64,000 nt of DNA from Clostridium sp. OM02-18AC (GTDB lineage: Bacteria; Bacillota; Clostridia; Lachnospirales; Lachnospiraceae), in the NCBI RefSeq assembly GCF_003481825.1, contig NZ_QULW01000008.1:82789-146788 (forward strand), given 5' to 3'. Shown piece after piece: positions 43,324 to 50,775 of the stretch; the stretch's first letter is position 1, and each line of letters opens with the position of its first letter. The notes beneath the pieces are model-generated. The model saw only the letters and a list, made by a program, of their open reading frames with translations, searched no databases and was not told where the DNA came from. The translations under genes and the position numbers were made by a program.

Positions 43324-44199
43324 ATGGAAACAAAACTTGTACTTCTTGGCACCGGCACGCCGAATGCGTGTCCCAATGCCAGTGGTCCGTCTTCGGCAGT
43401 TGTGGTAGGAGACCGGGCATATCTTGTTGATTTTGGACCAGGGGTGGTCCGTCAGGCAGCGAAGGCTTATAAAAAAGGAGTGGATGCTTTACGCCCCGAT
43501 CGTCTGACGGTAGCGTTCTGTACACATTTGCACACCGATCACACTGCCGGGTATTCGGATCTGATCTTTACGCCGTGGGTGTTGGAGCGAAAAGAGCCAC
43601 TGCAGGTGTTCGGACCAAAGGGAATCCGGGAAATGACAGAACATATTCAAAAGGCCTATGCAGTAGATATTGATTTTCGCATCAATGGTTTTGAGAAGGC
43701 CAATGAAGTGGGGTATAAAGTTGAGGCAAAGGAAATTCAGTCTGGGGTGATCTATCAGGATGACCGGGTCACTGTGGAGGCATTTCCGGTCAGCCACGGA
43801 ACACTTGAAAGCTATGGATTCAAGTTTACGACTCCGGACAAGGTCATTGTGATCAGCGGCGACACCGCACCGCTTGAGATTGTGGCACAGAAGGCCAAAG
43901 ACTGTGATATCCTGCTTCACGAGGTGGAATATACCGCCGGACTTTCAGCCAGGGAGTCCAAGTGGCAGAAATATCACCGGGAGGTTCACACATTGAGCGT
44001 GGATCTGGCAAAAGTGGCACAGAAAGCGCAGCCAAAGCTTCTTGTTACATATCACCGGATCTACCATATGGAAATCCAGGATAATACAGTAGATGTAGAA
44101 GCTGAGATGAACCGCAGAAATGAAGCAATCCTGCAGGAAATCAAAGATGCCGGTTATCAGGGCCCTATGGTGAATGGACAAGATCTGGATATCTTCTAA
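43324..44199 (+). CDS. MBL-fold metallo-hydrolase (RNase Z-like family)
   Basis: 291-residue metallo-beta-lactamase-fold hydrolase. The metal motif is FCTHLHTDHTAGYSD (HxHxDH), with VISGDTAP (bridging Asp) and a late His in TYHRIYHMEIQ. The N-terminus (KLVLLGTGTPNACPNASGPS) resembles RNase Z/arylsulfatase-type members. It is not full tRNase Z because the exosite arm is absent as far as I can see. The substrate is unknown. Preceded by a purine-rich GTGGAGC site. Confidence 0.85.
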   Translation: METKLVLLGTGTPNACPNASGPSSAVVVGDRAYLVDFGPGVVRQAAKAYKKGVDALRPDRLTVAFCTHLHTDHTAGYSDLIFTPWVLERKEPLQVFGPKGIREMTEHIQKAYAVDIDFRINGFEKANEVGYKVEAKEIQSGVIYQDDRVTVEAFPVSHGTLESYGFKFTTPDKVIVISGDTAPLEIVAQKAKDCDILLHEVEYTAGLSARESKWQKYHREVHTLSVDLAKVAQKAQPKLLVTYHRIYHMEIQDNTVDVEAEMNRRNEAILQEIKDAGYQGPMVNGQDLDIF

Positions 44200-44234
44200 A
44201 ATGTTATTGCAAATAGCTTTTTATAATGATATGC

Positions 44235-44375
44235 GGAGAGTTTCAGATCAGTTATGCCTGCGGCTATGCGTTTTTCGGGGATTATCCAAAGGCATCGATC
44301 ATGGATCTTTTGAATGAAGCCGACAAGAACATGTATGAAAATAAAGTTCAGATCAAAGCCGGAATGGTAAGATAA
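44235..44375 (+). pseudogene. GGDEF-domain (diguanylate cyclase) C-terminal remnant
   Basis: A 46-codon frame reads SYACGYAFFGDYPKASIMD, LLNEADKNMYENK and ends at TAA 44373-44375. This matches the last strand and helix of a GGDEF domain, where family members have the ADKNMYENK ending. Everything upstream, including the GGDEF active site, is missing, and stop codons close the frame just upstream. Scrap of a decayed cyclic-di-GMP synthase or of a larger regulator, left beside sigK. Confidence 0.75.
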
Positions 44376-44442
44376 AGAACGAATGTGAGGGCTTTCGTTC
44401 CTGCTCACAGGCAGGGATTTTCTGAACGGAAAAAGGCACTGG

Positions 44443-44495
44443 AAAAGCCACCGAAGCATAAACTATGATAAGAATGCTTCAGGGTGGCTTTTTCT
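44443..44495 (+). terminator. Terminator-like hairpin overlapping the sigK start
   Basis: AAAAGCCACCGAAGCAT (44443-44459) pairs with ATGCTTC (44474-44480) and GGTGGCTTTT (44483-44492), then TTTC. A strong intrinsic terminator whose right arm contains the GTG proposed as sigK start. Confidence 0.75.
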
Positions 44496-45125
44496 TTGCA
44501 GACATTTCCAAAGCCTTTGACACCTGGAGAGGAACGGACCTGCCTGAAACGCATGCAGGAGGGCGACCGTGAGGCACGTGATATCCTGATCGAACGGAAT
44601 TTGAGACTGGTGGCCCATGTGGCAAAAAAATATCAGGGAACGGACTACGAAATGGAAGATCTGTTGTCAGTTGGAACCATTGGTCTTATTAAGGCGGTGA
44701 ACACGTTTCATCCGGAACGGGGAAGCCGCCTTGCAACCTATGCAGCAAAATGTATTGAAAATGAAATTCTGATGCTGTTCCGCGCAGGTAAAAAATATAA
44801 TCGGGAAGTATCCTTGTTTGAGCCGATCGGAGTCGATAAAGACGGGGAGTCGGTCAGTCTGGTGGATGTGATTGAACTGGAAACCAGAGAGGTATTGGAA
44901 GACCTGATCCTGGAACAGGACCGGAAAGAACTCTATGAGGCATTTGCCTGCTGTTTAAAACCCCAGGAGCAGACCGTGGTAAAGATGCGATACGGGCTGT
45001 TTGGAACAAGGGCGTGTACGCAGAGGGAAATTGCGAAAATGCTTGGGATATCGCGATCATATGTTTCGCGGATCGAAAAACGGGCGTTGAAGAAGATGGC
45101 GGAGCAGATAAATGCAGGATGTTGA
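44484..45125 (+). CDS. sigK: Sporulation sigma factor of the SigK type
   Basis: 213-residue sigma factor of the sporulation (SigK/SigE) group. Region 2 reads LIERNLRLVAHVAKKY, DLLSVGTIGLIKAVNTFH and RLATYAAKCIENEILMLFR; region 4 reads LKPQEQTVVKMRYGL and TQREIAKMLGISRSYVSRIE. The N-terminus FPKPLTPGEE is the mature SigK beginning. The gene is intact and uninterrupted (no skin element). The start is uncertain: GTG 44484 or TTG 44496, neither with a good ribosome binding site, both in or next to the terminator hairpin. It acts in the mother cell late in sporulation, so the lineage is spore-forming. Confidence 0.88.
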   Translation: MAFSLQTFPKPLTPGEERTCLKRMQEGDREARDILIERNLRLVAHVAKKYQGTDYEMEDLLSVGTIGLIKAVNTFHPERGSRLATYAAKCIENEILMLFRAGKKYNREVSLFEPIGVDKDGESVSLVDVIELETREVLEDLILEQDRKELYEAFACCLKPQEQTVVKMRYGLFGTRACTQREIAKMLGISRSYVSRIEKRALKKMAEQINAGC

Positions 45126-45134
45126 AAGAAATGC

Positions 45135-45163
45135 TTTACCAAAATGTCAAATGGATATATGAT
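45135..45163 (+). promoter_or_regulatory. Promoter of the first GntR gene
   Basis: TTTACC (45135-45140), 17-base spacer, TATGAT (45158-45163), 30 bases before the gene. Confidence 0.5.
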
Positions 45164-45192
45164 AGACAGTAAGAATTGTCGGAGGTAGAACA

Positions 45193-45840
45193 ATGCGCCA
45201 GATTAATAGCCAGTTAACGAAAGATAAAGTGGTAGCGGAACTTCGCAAGGCCATTTTATATGGTATTTTTGAGCCAAAGCAGGAATTATATCAGGATAAG
45301 ATCGCTGAAGAACTGGGGGTTTCCAGAATGCCGGTTCGTGAGGCGCTGCAGGTATTGCATAATGAGGGACTGGTCACCGTGAGACCCAACAAAGTAGCAA
45401 CCGTGAATGATATTTCTCCCAAATTTATTCATGATCATTTTGAAATGCGCACATTACTGGAAAAAGAAGCGGTAAAACGTGTTTGTGAGAAAAAACTGGA
45501 TTGCACAGCTTTGTGGGAAAGCTATAAAAAAGCCCAATTTGCGATTGAAAATGGAGATTATCGGTCTTTCAATGAATATAATCGGCAGATTCATACGATC
45601 ATTTGGGAAGAAGCAGATAATATCCATTTGGAGAAGCTTTTGTCACAAATGTGGAATACCGTGGACGTAGATGGGGAAACAGCAGAAGCCAATGCGCAGG
45701 AATCCAATGAGGATCATAGAATATTAATTGAATGTATCGAAAAAAATGATGCTGCAGAAGCAGAGCAGATTATAGAACGGCATGTATACCGCAGCTACGA
45801 ACGTGTATTGAATCATTTAAAAAAGAAACAAAACAAGTAA
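45193..45840 (+). CDS. GntR family regulator with FCD ligand domain (first)
   Basis: 215 residues. An N-terminal winged helix (about 8-75: ELRKAILYGIFEPKQELYQD, IAEELGVSRMPVREALQVLH) and a C-terminal all-helical FCD domain (about 80-205: FIHDHFEMRTLLEKEAVKRV, FNEYNRQIHTIIWEEADNIH, DEDHRILIECIEKND-like tail) that in relatives binds carboxylates with a metal. FCD metal ligands are visible as D/H residues around NRQIH and EDHR. It lies directly upstream of the citDEF operon and is closed off by its own terminator. It is a likely repressor of the organic-acid genes. Confidence 0.9.
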   Translation: MRQINSQLTKDKVVAELRKAILYGIFEPKQELYQDKIAEELGVSRMPVREALQVLHNEGLVTVRPNKVATVNDISPKFIHDHFEMRTLLEKEAVKRVCEKKLDCTALWESYKKAQFAIENGDYRSFNEYNRQIHTIIWEEADNIHLEKLLSQMWNTVDVDGETAEANAQESNEDHRILIECIEKNDAAEAEQIIERHVYRSYERVLNHLKKKQNK

Positions 45841-45846
45841 TATCAG

Positions 45847-45882
45847 AAAGAATCTCTAAGAAAAACTTAGGGGTTCTTTTTT
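45847..45882 (+). terminator. Intrinsic terminator after the first GntR gene
   Basis: AAAGAATCTCTAAG pairs with CTTAGGGGTTCTTT across AAAAA, then TTT. Confidence 0.8.
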
Positions 45883-45962
45883 GTTGCAATCTCTATTATG
45901 CACAAAAAAAGTGATTCATAATTGGTTATGGTGGAGAAAAAAAGAATTATTAACAAAAAGAC

Positions 45963-46001
45963 TTGAAAGCAAACATGACATGTGATATTTTACATAATGT
46001 A
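45963..46001 (+). promoter_or_regulatory. Promoter and candidate operator of citDEF
   Basis: TTGAAA (45963-45968), 17-base spacer, TATTTT (45986-45991). The palindrome TACATAATGTA (45991-46001) overlaps the -10 and is a candidate GntR/FCD binding site. Confidence 0.5.
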
Positions 46002-46062
46002 ATGTATCCATTTAACAATACGAACGAAACAAATGAAATTATTTATTCAGAGGGGTGAAAGG

Positions 46063-46332
46063 ATGGACATTAAAAAGGTTGGGTTAGCAGGAACGTTGGA
46101 ATCAAGTGACATTATGATTACAGTCAGACCGGGAAATGGAACGGTAAACATTGATCTTCAGTCTCCGGTTGATATGTATTATCATGACAAGATCATGAAA
46201 ACATTAACAGATGTCATCGATGAAATGGGAATTCATTCGATTGATGTCCAGGCGAATGATCATGGAGCATTAGATTGTACAATCCGTGCCAGAATGGCAA
46301 CGGCGATCAAAAGAGCAGTGGAGGAATCTTAA
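46063..46332 (+). CDS. citD: Citrate lyase acyl carrier protein (gamma subunit)
   Basis: 89-residue ACP subunit of the citrate-lyase complex. The prosthetic group (phosphoribosyl-dephospho-CoA) attaches to a Ser near position 14 in the motif GTLESSDIMI. The remainder, with VDMYYHDKIMKTLTDVIDEM and IDVQANDHGALDCTIRAR, matches CitD throughout. It needs CitX and CitG for the prosthetic group; neither is in this window. The start at 46063 follows GAGGGGTGAAAGG. First gene of the operon, 2 bases before citE. The same subunit also serves citramalate lyase. Confidence 0.93.
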   Translation: MDIKKVGLAGTLESSDIMITVRPGNGTVNIDLQSPVDMYYHDKIMKTLTDVIDEMGIHSIDVQANDHGALDCTIRARMATAIKRAVEES

Positions 46333-46334
46333 TT

Positions 46335-47210
46335 ATGAGAAGAACCATGTTATTTTTACCGGGAAATAACCCGAATATGATCATGAATGGAGGAATCCTG
46401 GGTGCAGACAGCATCATCTTTGATTTGGAAGATGCCGTTGCTCCGGATCAGAAAGATGCGGCAAGAGAATTGGTCAAGAATGCATTGAAGTCTCTTGATT
46501 TTGGAAAATGTGAGATCATTGTCAGAATAAATGCATTGGATACTCCTTATTGGGAAACCGATCTGGAAGAAATGATTCCGTTAAAACCAGCGGTCATCAT
46601 GCCGACAAAGGTCAGCAATGGCGAATATATAAAAAAACTGGACGAGAAGATGACGGAAGAAGAAAAAAAGAATGGTATCGAAGTGGGTACCATTAAAATC
46701 ATGCCGCTCCTGGAAACTGCCCAGGGAATTATGAATGCTTATGAGATTGCAAAAGCATCAAAACGGATGATTGCATTATATCTGGGAGCGGAAGATCTGA
46801 CTGCAGATTTGAGATGCCCGAGGACAAAAGAGGGAACAGAAATCTTATATGCAAGACAACAGCTGGTTTGTGCGGCCAGAGCAGCAGGAATTGAAGCGTA
46901 TGACACTCCATTTACCGATGTTGAGGATCTTGAAGGACTCGAAAAGGATGCAAAATTCGCAAAGAGTCTTGGCTATACCGGAAAAGCGGTTATTTCGCCA
47001 CGCCATGTGGATTGCGTAAACGACGTCTTTAGTCCGACTGAAAAAGAAATCCGGTATGCTATGGATGTATTCGAAGCAATTGAGCAGGCAAAGGCAATGG
47101 GCAAGGGCGCAATTTCCCTGCGTGGAAAAATGATTGACGCGCCGATTGTAATGCGTGCAAAATTAGTGTTGGACGCAGCGGCAGAGATTGGAGGTCTGTT
47201 AGATGAGTAA
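46335..47210 (+). CDS. citE: Citrate (or citramalate) lyase beta subunit
   Basis: 291-residue acyl lyase subunit: it cleaves citryl- or citramalyl-ACP to acetyl-ACP and oxaloacetate or pyruvate. The TIM-barrel motifs are RRTMLFLPGNNPNMI, IIFDLEDAVAPDQKD (metal-binding Glu/Asp), IVRINALDTPYWETD, KIMPLLETAQGIMNAY and LGAEDLTADLRC. The start at 46335 has GGAGGAAT upstream; a longer frame from 46275 overlaps citD and is rejected. Overlaps citF by 8 bases. Substrate (citrate versus citramalate) is not distinguishable by eye. Confidence 0.93.
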   Translation: MRRTMLFLPGNNPNMIMNGGILGADSIIFDLEDAVAPDQKDAARELVKNALKSLDFGKCEIIVRINALDTPYWETDLEEMIPLKPAVIMPTKVSNGEYIKKLDEKMTEEEKKNGIEVGTIKIMPLLETAQGIMNAYEIAKASKRMIALYLGAEDLTADLRCPRTKEGTEILYARQQLVCAARAAGIEAYDTPFTDVEDLEGLEKDAKFAKSLGYTGKAVISPRHVDCVNDVFSPTEKEIRYAMDVFEAIEQAKAMGKGAISLRGKMIDAPIVMRAKLVLDAAAEIGGLLDE

Positions 47211-48609
47211 GGTTGTTGGAAGTATTCGAGAGGCAATTATTGCAAGTGGGCTGAAAGATGGAATGACCGTTTCCTTTCATCATCATCTGAGAAGCGGAGA
47301 CTATGTCTTAAATATGGTAATGGAAGAAATCGCAAAGCTCGGAATCAAAGACCTTACGGTCAATGCAAGCTCTGTGCATGATGGACATACACCATTGATC
47401 GAGCATATGAAAAATGGAGTGGTTACCGGACTGGAAACGGATTATATTGGACCGGCAGTTGGAAAGGCTATTTCGGAGGGAGTATTGAAAAATCCTGTTA
47501 TTTTCCGTTCCCATGGTGGACGTCCAAGTGCACTGGAAACTGGAAAATCAAAAATAGATGTGGCATTTATTGCTGCTCCTACTTCAGATACTATGGGAAA
47601 CTGTACCGGAAAAATTGGCAAATCTGCATGTGGTTCTTTAGGATATGCGTTTGTGGATGCTGAATGTGCGAAAAAAACAGTTGTGATTACCGATAATCTG
47701 GTGCCATATCCGCTGACAGACTATTCGATTGATGAGATAAATGTTGACTATGTTGTGGAAGTGGACGCAATTGGCGATCCAAAAGGAATTGTATCTGGAA
47801 CAACCAGAATGCCAAAAGATCCGGTTGCGTTAAAGATTGCAGACCTTGCGGCAAAAGCAATCGATGCATCCGGTCTGTTAAAAGACGGTATTTCATTCCA
47901 GACAGGAGCCGGTGGAGCTTCTTTGGCAACTGCAGATTTCTTGAAAAATATCATGATAAAGAAAAATATAAAAGGAAGTTTTGCTTTAGGTGGTATTACC
48001 GGATATATTGTTGATATGCTGGAAGCAGGTCTCTTTCAGGCAATTCAGGATGTGCAGTGCTTCGATCTGAAGGCAGTAGAATCCTTACGAACCAATCCAA
48101 AACATCAGGAAATCACAGCTTCCCACTATGCAAGTCCGACAGCCAAGAGTACGGCAGCAGGTTCTCTTGATGTAGTTGTGCTTGGCGCAACTCAGATTGA
48201 TCTGGATTTTAATGTAAATGTTCATACGGATTCCAAGGGATATATTATCGGAGGTTCTGGCGGTCATACAGATGTGGCAGAATGTGCCAAACTGACATTG
48301 ATTGTAGCTCCGCTCAGCCGTGCCAGAATGCCGATTGTAGTGGATAAGGTGCTTACTGTTTCTACGCCGGGAAGCAGCATTGATCTGCTTGTGACGCAGT
48401 ATGGAATTGCGGTGAATCCTGCACGCCCGGAATTGAAAGAGCAACTGATCAAAGCGAAACTGCCGGTTAAAGATATTCAGGAACTGAAAACGATTGCTGA
48501 CCAGATTAATGGCACACCGGGAACGGTAGAGATTAAAAAGGAAAGAGTTGTTGCAAAAGTATTAAACCGCGATGACTCATTGCTTGATGTGATCTATCAG
48601 GTTTCATAA
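47203..48609 (+). CDS. citF: Citrate (or citramalate) lyase alpha subunit
   Basis: 468-residue acyl-ACP transferase subunit that swaps the acyl group between the ACP and the substrate. It is homologous to CoA-transferases: LKDGMTVSFHHHLRSGDYVL, ASSVHDGHTPLIEHMKNG, FQTGAGGASLATADFLKN, GGITGYIVDMLEAG, VNVHTDSKGYIIGGSGGHTD, TPGSSIDLLVTQYGIAVNPA. Relative to E. coli CitF (about 510 residues) it lacks the N-terminal about 45 residues, beginning straight at the catalytic domain. Translationally coupled to citE. Confidence 0.93.
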   Translation: MSKVVGSIREAIIASGLKDGMTVSFHHHLRSGDYVLNMVMEEIAKLGIKDLTVNASSVHDGHTPLIEHMKNGVVTGLETDYIGPAVGKAISEGVLKNPVIFRSHGGRPSALETGKSKIDVAFIAAPTSDTMGNCTGKIGKSACGSLGYAFVDAECAKKTVVITDNLVPYPLTDYSIDEINVDYVVEVDAIGDPKGIVSGTTRMPKDPVALKIADLAAKAIDASGLLKDGISFQTGAGGASLATADFLKNIMIKKNIKGSFALGGITGYIVDMLEAGLFQAIQDVQCFDLKAVESLRTNPKHQEITASHYASPTAKSTAAGSLDVVVLGATQIDLDFNVNVHTDSKGYIIGGSGGHTDVAECAKLTLIVAPLSRARMPIVVDKVLTVSTPGSSIDLLVTQYGIAVNPARPELKEQLIKAKLPVKDIQELKTIADQINGTPGTVEIKKERVVAKVLNRDDSLLDVIYQVS

Positions 48610-48646
48610 AGAATACAGGTTTATCTGGAAGAGTGGAGGTCTGGGC

Positions 48647-49612
48647 ATGAAAATAGTAGTTTTGGATGGATATACAGAAAATCCTGGAGATCTTTCCTGG
48701 GAGAAAATAGAAGCTTTTGGTGAATTGACTGTTTATGACCGTACGCCGGTGGATGATAAACGCGAAATTATTCGCAGAATCGGTGACGCAGAAGCTGTGT
48801 ATACGAATAAAACACCGGTGGACAGGAAAATTATGGATGCCTGCCATAATTTAAAGTTTATTAGTGTCCTGGCAACAGGATACAATGTTGTGGACGTAGA
48901 TTATGCCAGGGAAAAGGGAGTTATAGTGTCTAATATTCCGACCTATGGTACCGCTGCGGTTGGACAATTTGCAATTGCCCTCTTGCTGGAAATCTGTCAT
49001 CGTGTCGGACATCATGATGAGGCAGTAAAAGAAGGACGGTGGGAATCCAATGCCGATTGGTGTTTCTGGGATTATCCGTTGATTGAACTTGATGGAAAAA
49101 CCATGGGTATTATTGGCTTTGGACGCATTGGACAGAGAACAGGTTCGATTGCAAAAGCGCTTGGAATGAAAGTACTCGCTTATGATGCCCATGAAAACGA
49201 TACAGGAAAGCTGATTGCAGAATACGTTTCTCTAGATCAATTGTTGGGCGAGTCTGATGTGATCGCTTTGCATTGTCCGTTGTTCCCGGATACAGAAGGA
49301 ATGATCAACAAAGACACAATTGCAAAAATGAAAGACGGCGTGATTATTCTAAACAATTCCCGTGGTCCGCTTGTGGTGGAACAGGATCTGGCAGATGCGT
49401 TGAATTCCGGAAAAGTTTACGCAGCAGGACTGGATGTGGTCAGTACCGAACCAATCAAAGGGGATAATCCGCTTCTGCATGCGAAAAACTGTATTATTAC
49501 GCCACATATGTCCTGGGCGCCAAAAGAGGCAAGACAGCGCATTATGGATATGTCTGCGGAAAATTTAAAAGCATTTGTGGAAGGAAAACCGATTCACGTT
49601 GTGAATCGTTGA
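48647..49612 (+). CDS. D-2-hydroxyacid dehydrogenase
   Basis: 321-residue NAD(H)-dependent dehydrogenase of the D-isomer family (glycerate/hydroxypyruvate reductase type). The dinucleotide motif is GIIGFGRIGQRTGSIAKALG, the catalytic Arg is in LNNSRGPLVVEQ, the Glu is in DVVSTEPIKGDNPL, and the His is in IITPHMSWAPKEA. It interconverts a 2-oxoacid and the D-2-hydroxyacid. It sits in the citDEF operon 37 bases after citF, so it probably reduces oxaloacetate, pyruvate or hydroxypyruvate released by the lyase or oxidises a hydroxyacid entering it. A terminator follows. Confidence 0.9.
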   Translation: MKIVVLDGYTENPGDLSWEKIEAFGELTVYDRTPVDDKREIIRRIGDAEAVYTNKTPVDRKIMDACHNLKFISVLATGYNVVDVDYAREKGVIVSNIPTYGTAAVGQFAIALLLEICHRVGHHDEAVKEGRWESNADWCFWDYPLIELDGKTMGIIGFGRIGQRTGSIAKALGMKVLAYDAHENDTGKLIAEYVSLDQLLGESDVIALHCPLFPDTEGMINKDTIAKMKDGVIILNNSRGPLVVEQDLADALNSGKVYAAGLDVVSTEPIKGDNPLLHAKNCIITPHMSWAPKEARQRIMDMSAENLKAFVEGKPIHVVNR

Positions 49613-49640
49613 TTTTATATGCATGGGTGAAGACAAACTC

Positions 49641-49671
49641 AAAAGTCTGGGTAGAAATATCCAGACTTTTT
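49641..49671 (+). terminator. Intrinsic terminator after the citDEF-dehydrogenase operon
   Basis: AAAAGTCTGG pairs with CCAGACTTTT, followed by T residues. Confidence 0.8.
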
Positions 49672-49709
49672 GCAGTTTTATCAATTCTTTATCAAAAATA
49701 AAAAAACAC

Positions 49710-49781
49710 TTGAGTTTATTGGGAGAGTATGATAAATTTAAAACAAAAGAATGCAAAAAACATAATGTCATGTATACAATG
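49710..49781 (+). promoter_or_regulatory. Promoter region and TGTATACAAT site of the second GntR gene
   Basis: TTGAGT (49710-49715), 17-base spacer, TAAATT (49733-49738). The sequence TGTATACAAT (49771-49780), shared with the dctP promoter, lies downstream, as a repressor roadblock site would. Confidence 0.5.
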
Positions 49782-49873
49782 CAAACATACTTTTTCATCC
49801 TTGTTGAACTGCCGTTTGCAGACAGGTTCTGACTCATGACAATGATTGCAAACAGAAATGAGGTATGGATGTT

Positions 49874-50521
49874 ATGGCAACAAAATTAAAACAGATTAAA
49901 ATTGAGACCACAAGTGAACAGGTCACCAGTATTTTGCGCAATGCGATTTTGCGAAATCAGTATAAGGACGGGGAAGCCCTGAATCTGAACGAAGTAGCGG
50001 CAGAACTTGGTGTTTCCAATACACCTGTGCGGGCTGCGTTTCAGGCACTTGCAAACGACGGACTGATCCAGCTAAGACCCAATAAAGGAGCGGTGGTAAA
50101 CGGCATCACGCCGAAACGTATCCGGGATTATTATCAGGTAAGACAGATTTTAGAGAGTCATGCAGCAGTCTATGCATGTGACGCGGAAGATATGACTGCA
50201 CTGGAGGAAGCATTTGAGGATGCAGAAGCGTGTATTCGTGACGAAAACTGGGCAAATTACAAAAACTGCAATCATGCGTTTCATCAGGTTATTTGGGACA
50301 TGTGTGGGAATGATAAGATGACAGAGCTGATGTCATCGTTATGGATCAGTTCTTCCCGTTCTGTCAATGCTTCAGAGCCGGAATATGTCCGCTGTGCACA
50401 TGAGGAGCACAAGCGTATCTTTGAAGCCATTCTGAAACGGGATAAGCAGCTTGTGTACCAGGAGATGCAGAGCCATTTGGTGCGAAGTATGAACGATGTT
50501 CTTACAAACCTGGAAAAATAA
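49874..50521 (+). CDS. GntR family regulator with FCD ligand domain (second)
   Basis: 215 residues, a paralogue of the regulator at 45193 (both share the winged helix with the recognition-helix phrase ELGVSxxPVRxA and an FCD domain). Here the DNA-binding helix reads AAELGVSNTPVRAAFQALAN and the ligand domain contains YYQVRQILESHAAVYACDAE and NCNHAFHQVIWDMCGNDKM. Placed between the citDEF operon and the dctPQM-ttdAB operon. The start at 49874 is favoured over 49865, which touches the AGGT site. A 28-bp terminator follows. Confidence 0.88.
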   Translation: MATKLKQIKIETTSEQVTSILRNAILRNQYKDGEALNLNEVAAELGVSNTPVRAAFQALANDGLIQLRPNKGAVVNGITPKRIRDYYQVRQILESHAAVYACDAEDMTALEEAFEDAEACIRDENWANYKNCNHAFHQVIWDMCGNDKMTELMSSLWISSSRSVNASEPEYVRCAHEEHKRIFEAILKRDKQLVYQEMQSHLVRSMNDVLTNLEK

Positions 50522-50535
50522 ATCTGAGAAAAAGT

Positions 50536-50610
50536 AAAAAAGCAGCCAGGCTGACAAAAAACTGACAAGATGTCACTTGTTAGTTTTTTGTCAGCCTGGC
50601 TGCTTTTTTT
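50536..50610 (+). terminator. Very long perfect intrinsic terminator
   Basis: The 28-bp arms (AAAAAAGCAGCCAGGCTGAC... and the complement ending CTGCTTTTTT) pair perfectly around an 18-base loop that is itself partly paired (GACAA/TTGTT). Separates the second GntR gene from the dct operon. Confidence 0.9.
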
Positions 50611-50714
50611 GTTTGAAATTTATAAAAATCAAAAAGAAAATTGGTGAAAACAGGGAAAAGAAAACAAAAGGTTGACAACGGACAAATGTATTGATAATAT
50701 TTAACCATAAGCAT

Positions 50715-50743
50715 TTGACATTGTATACAATACGATGTAAAAG
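50715..50743 (+). promoter_or_regulatory. Promoter and palindromic operator of dctPQM-ttdAB
   Basis: TTGACA (50715-50720) is followed 17 bases later by TAAAAG (50738-50743). The perfect palindrome ATTGTATACAAT (50720-50731) lies between the two, so a bound regulator would block polymerase. The same TGTATACAAT core occurs at 49771. Confidence 0.7.
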
Positions 50744-50775
50744 AAAACGTGATTAAAAACAAAGGAGAGAATGAG

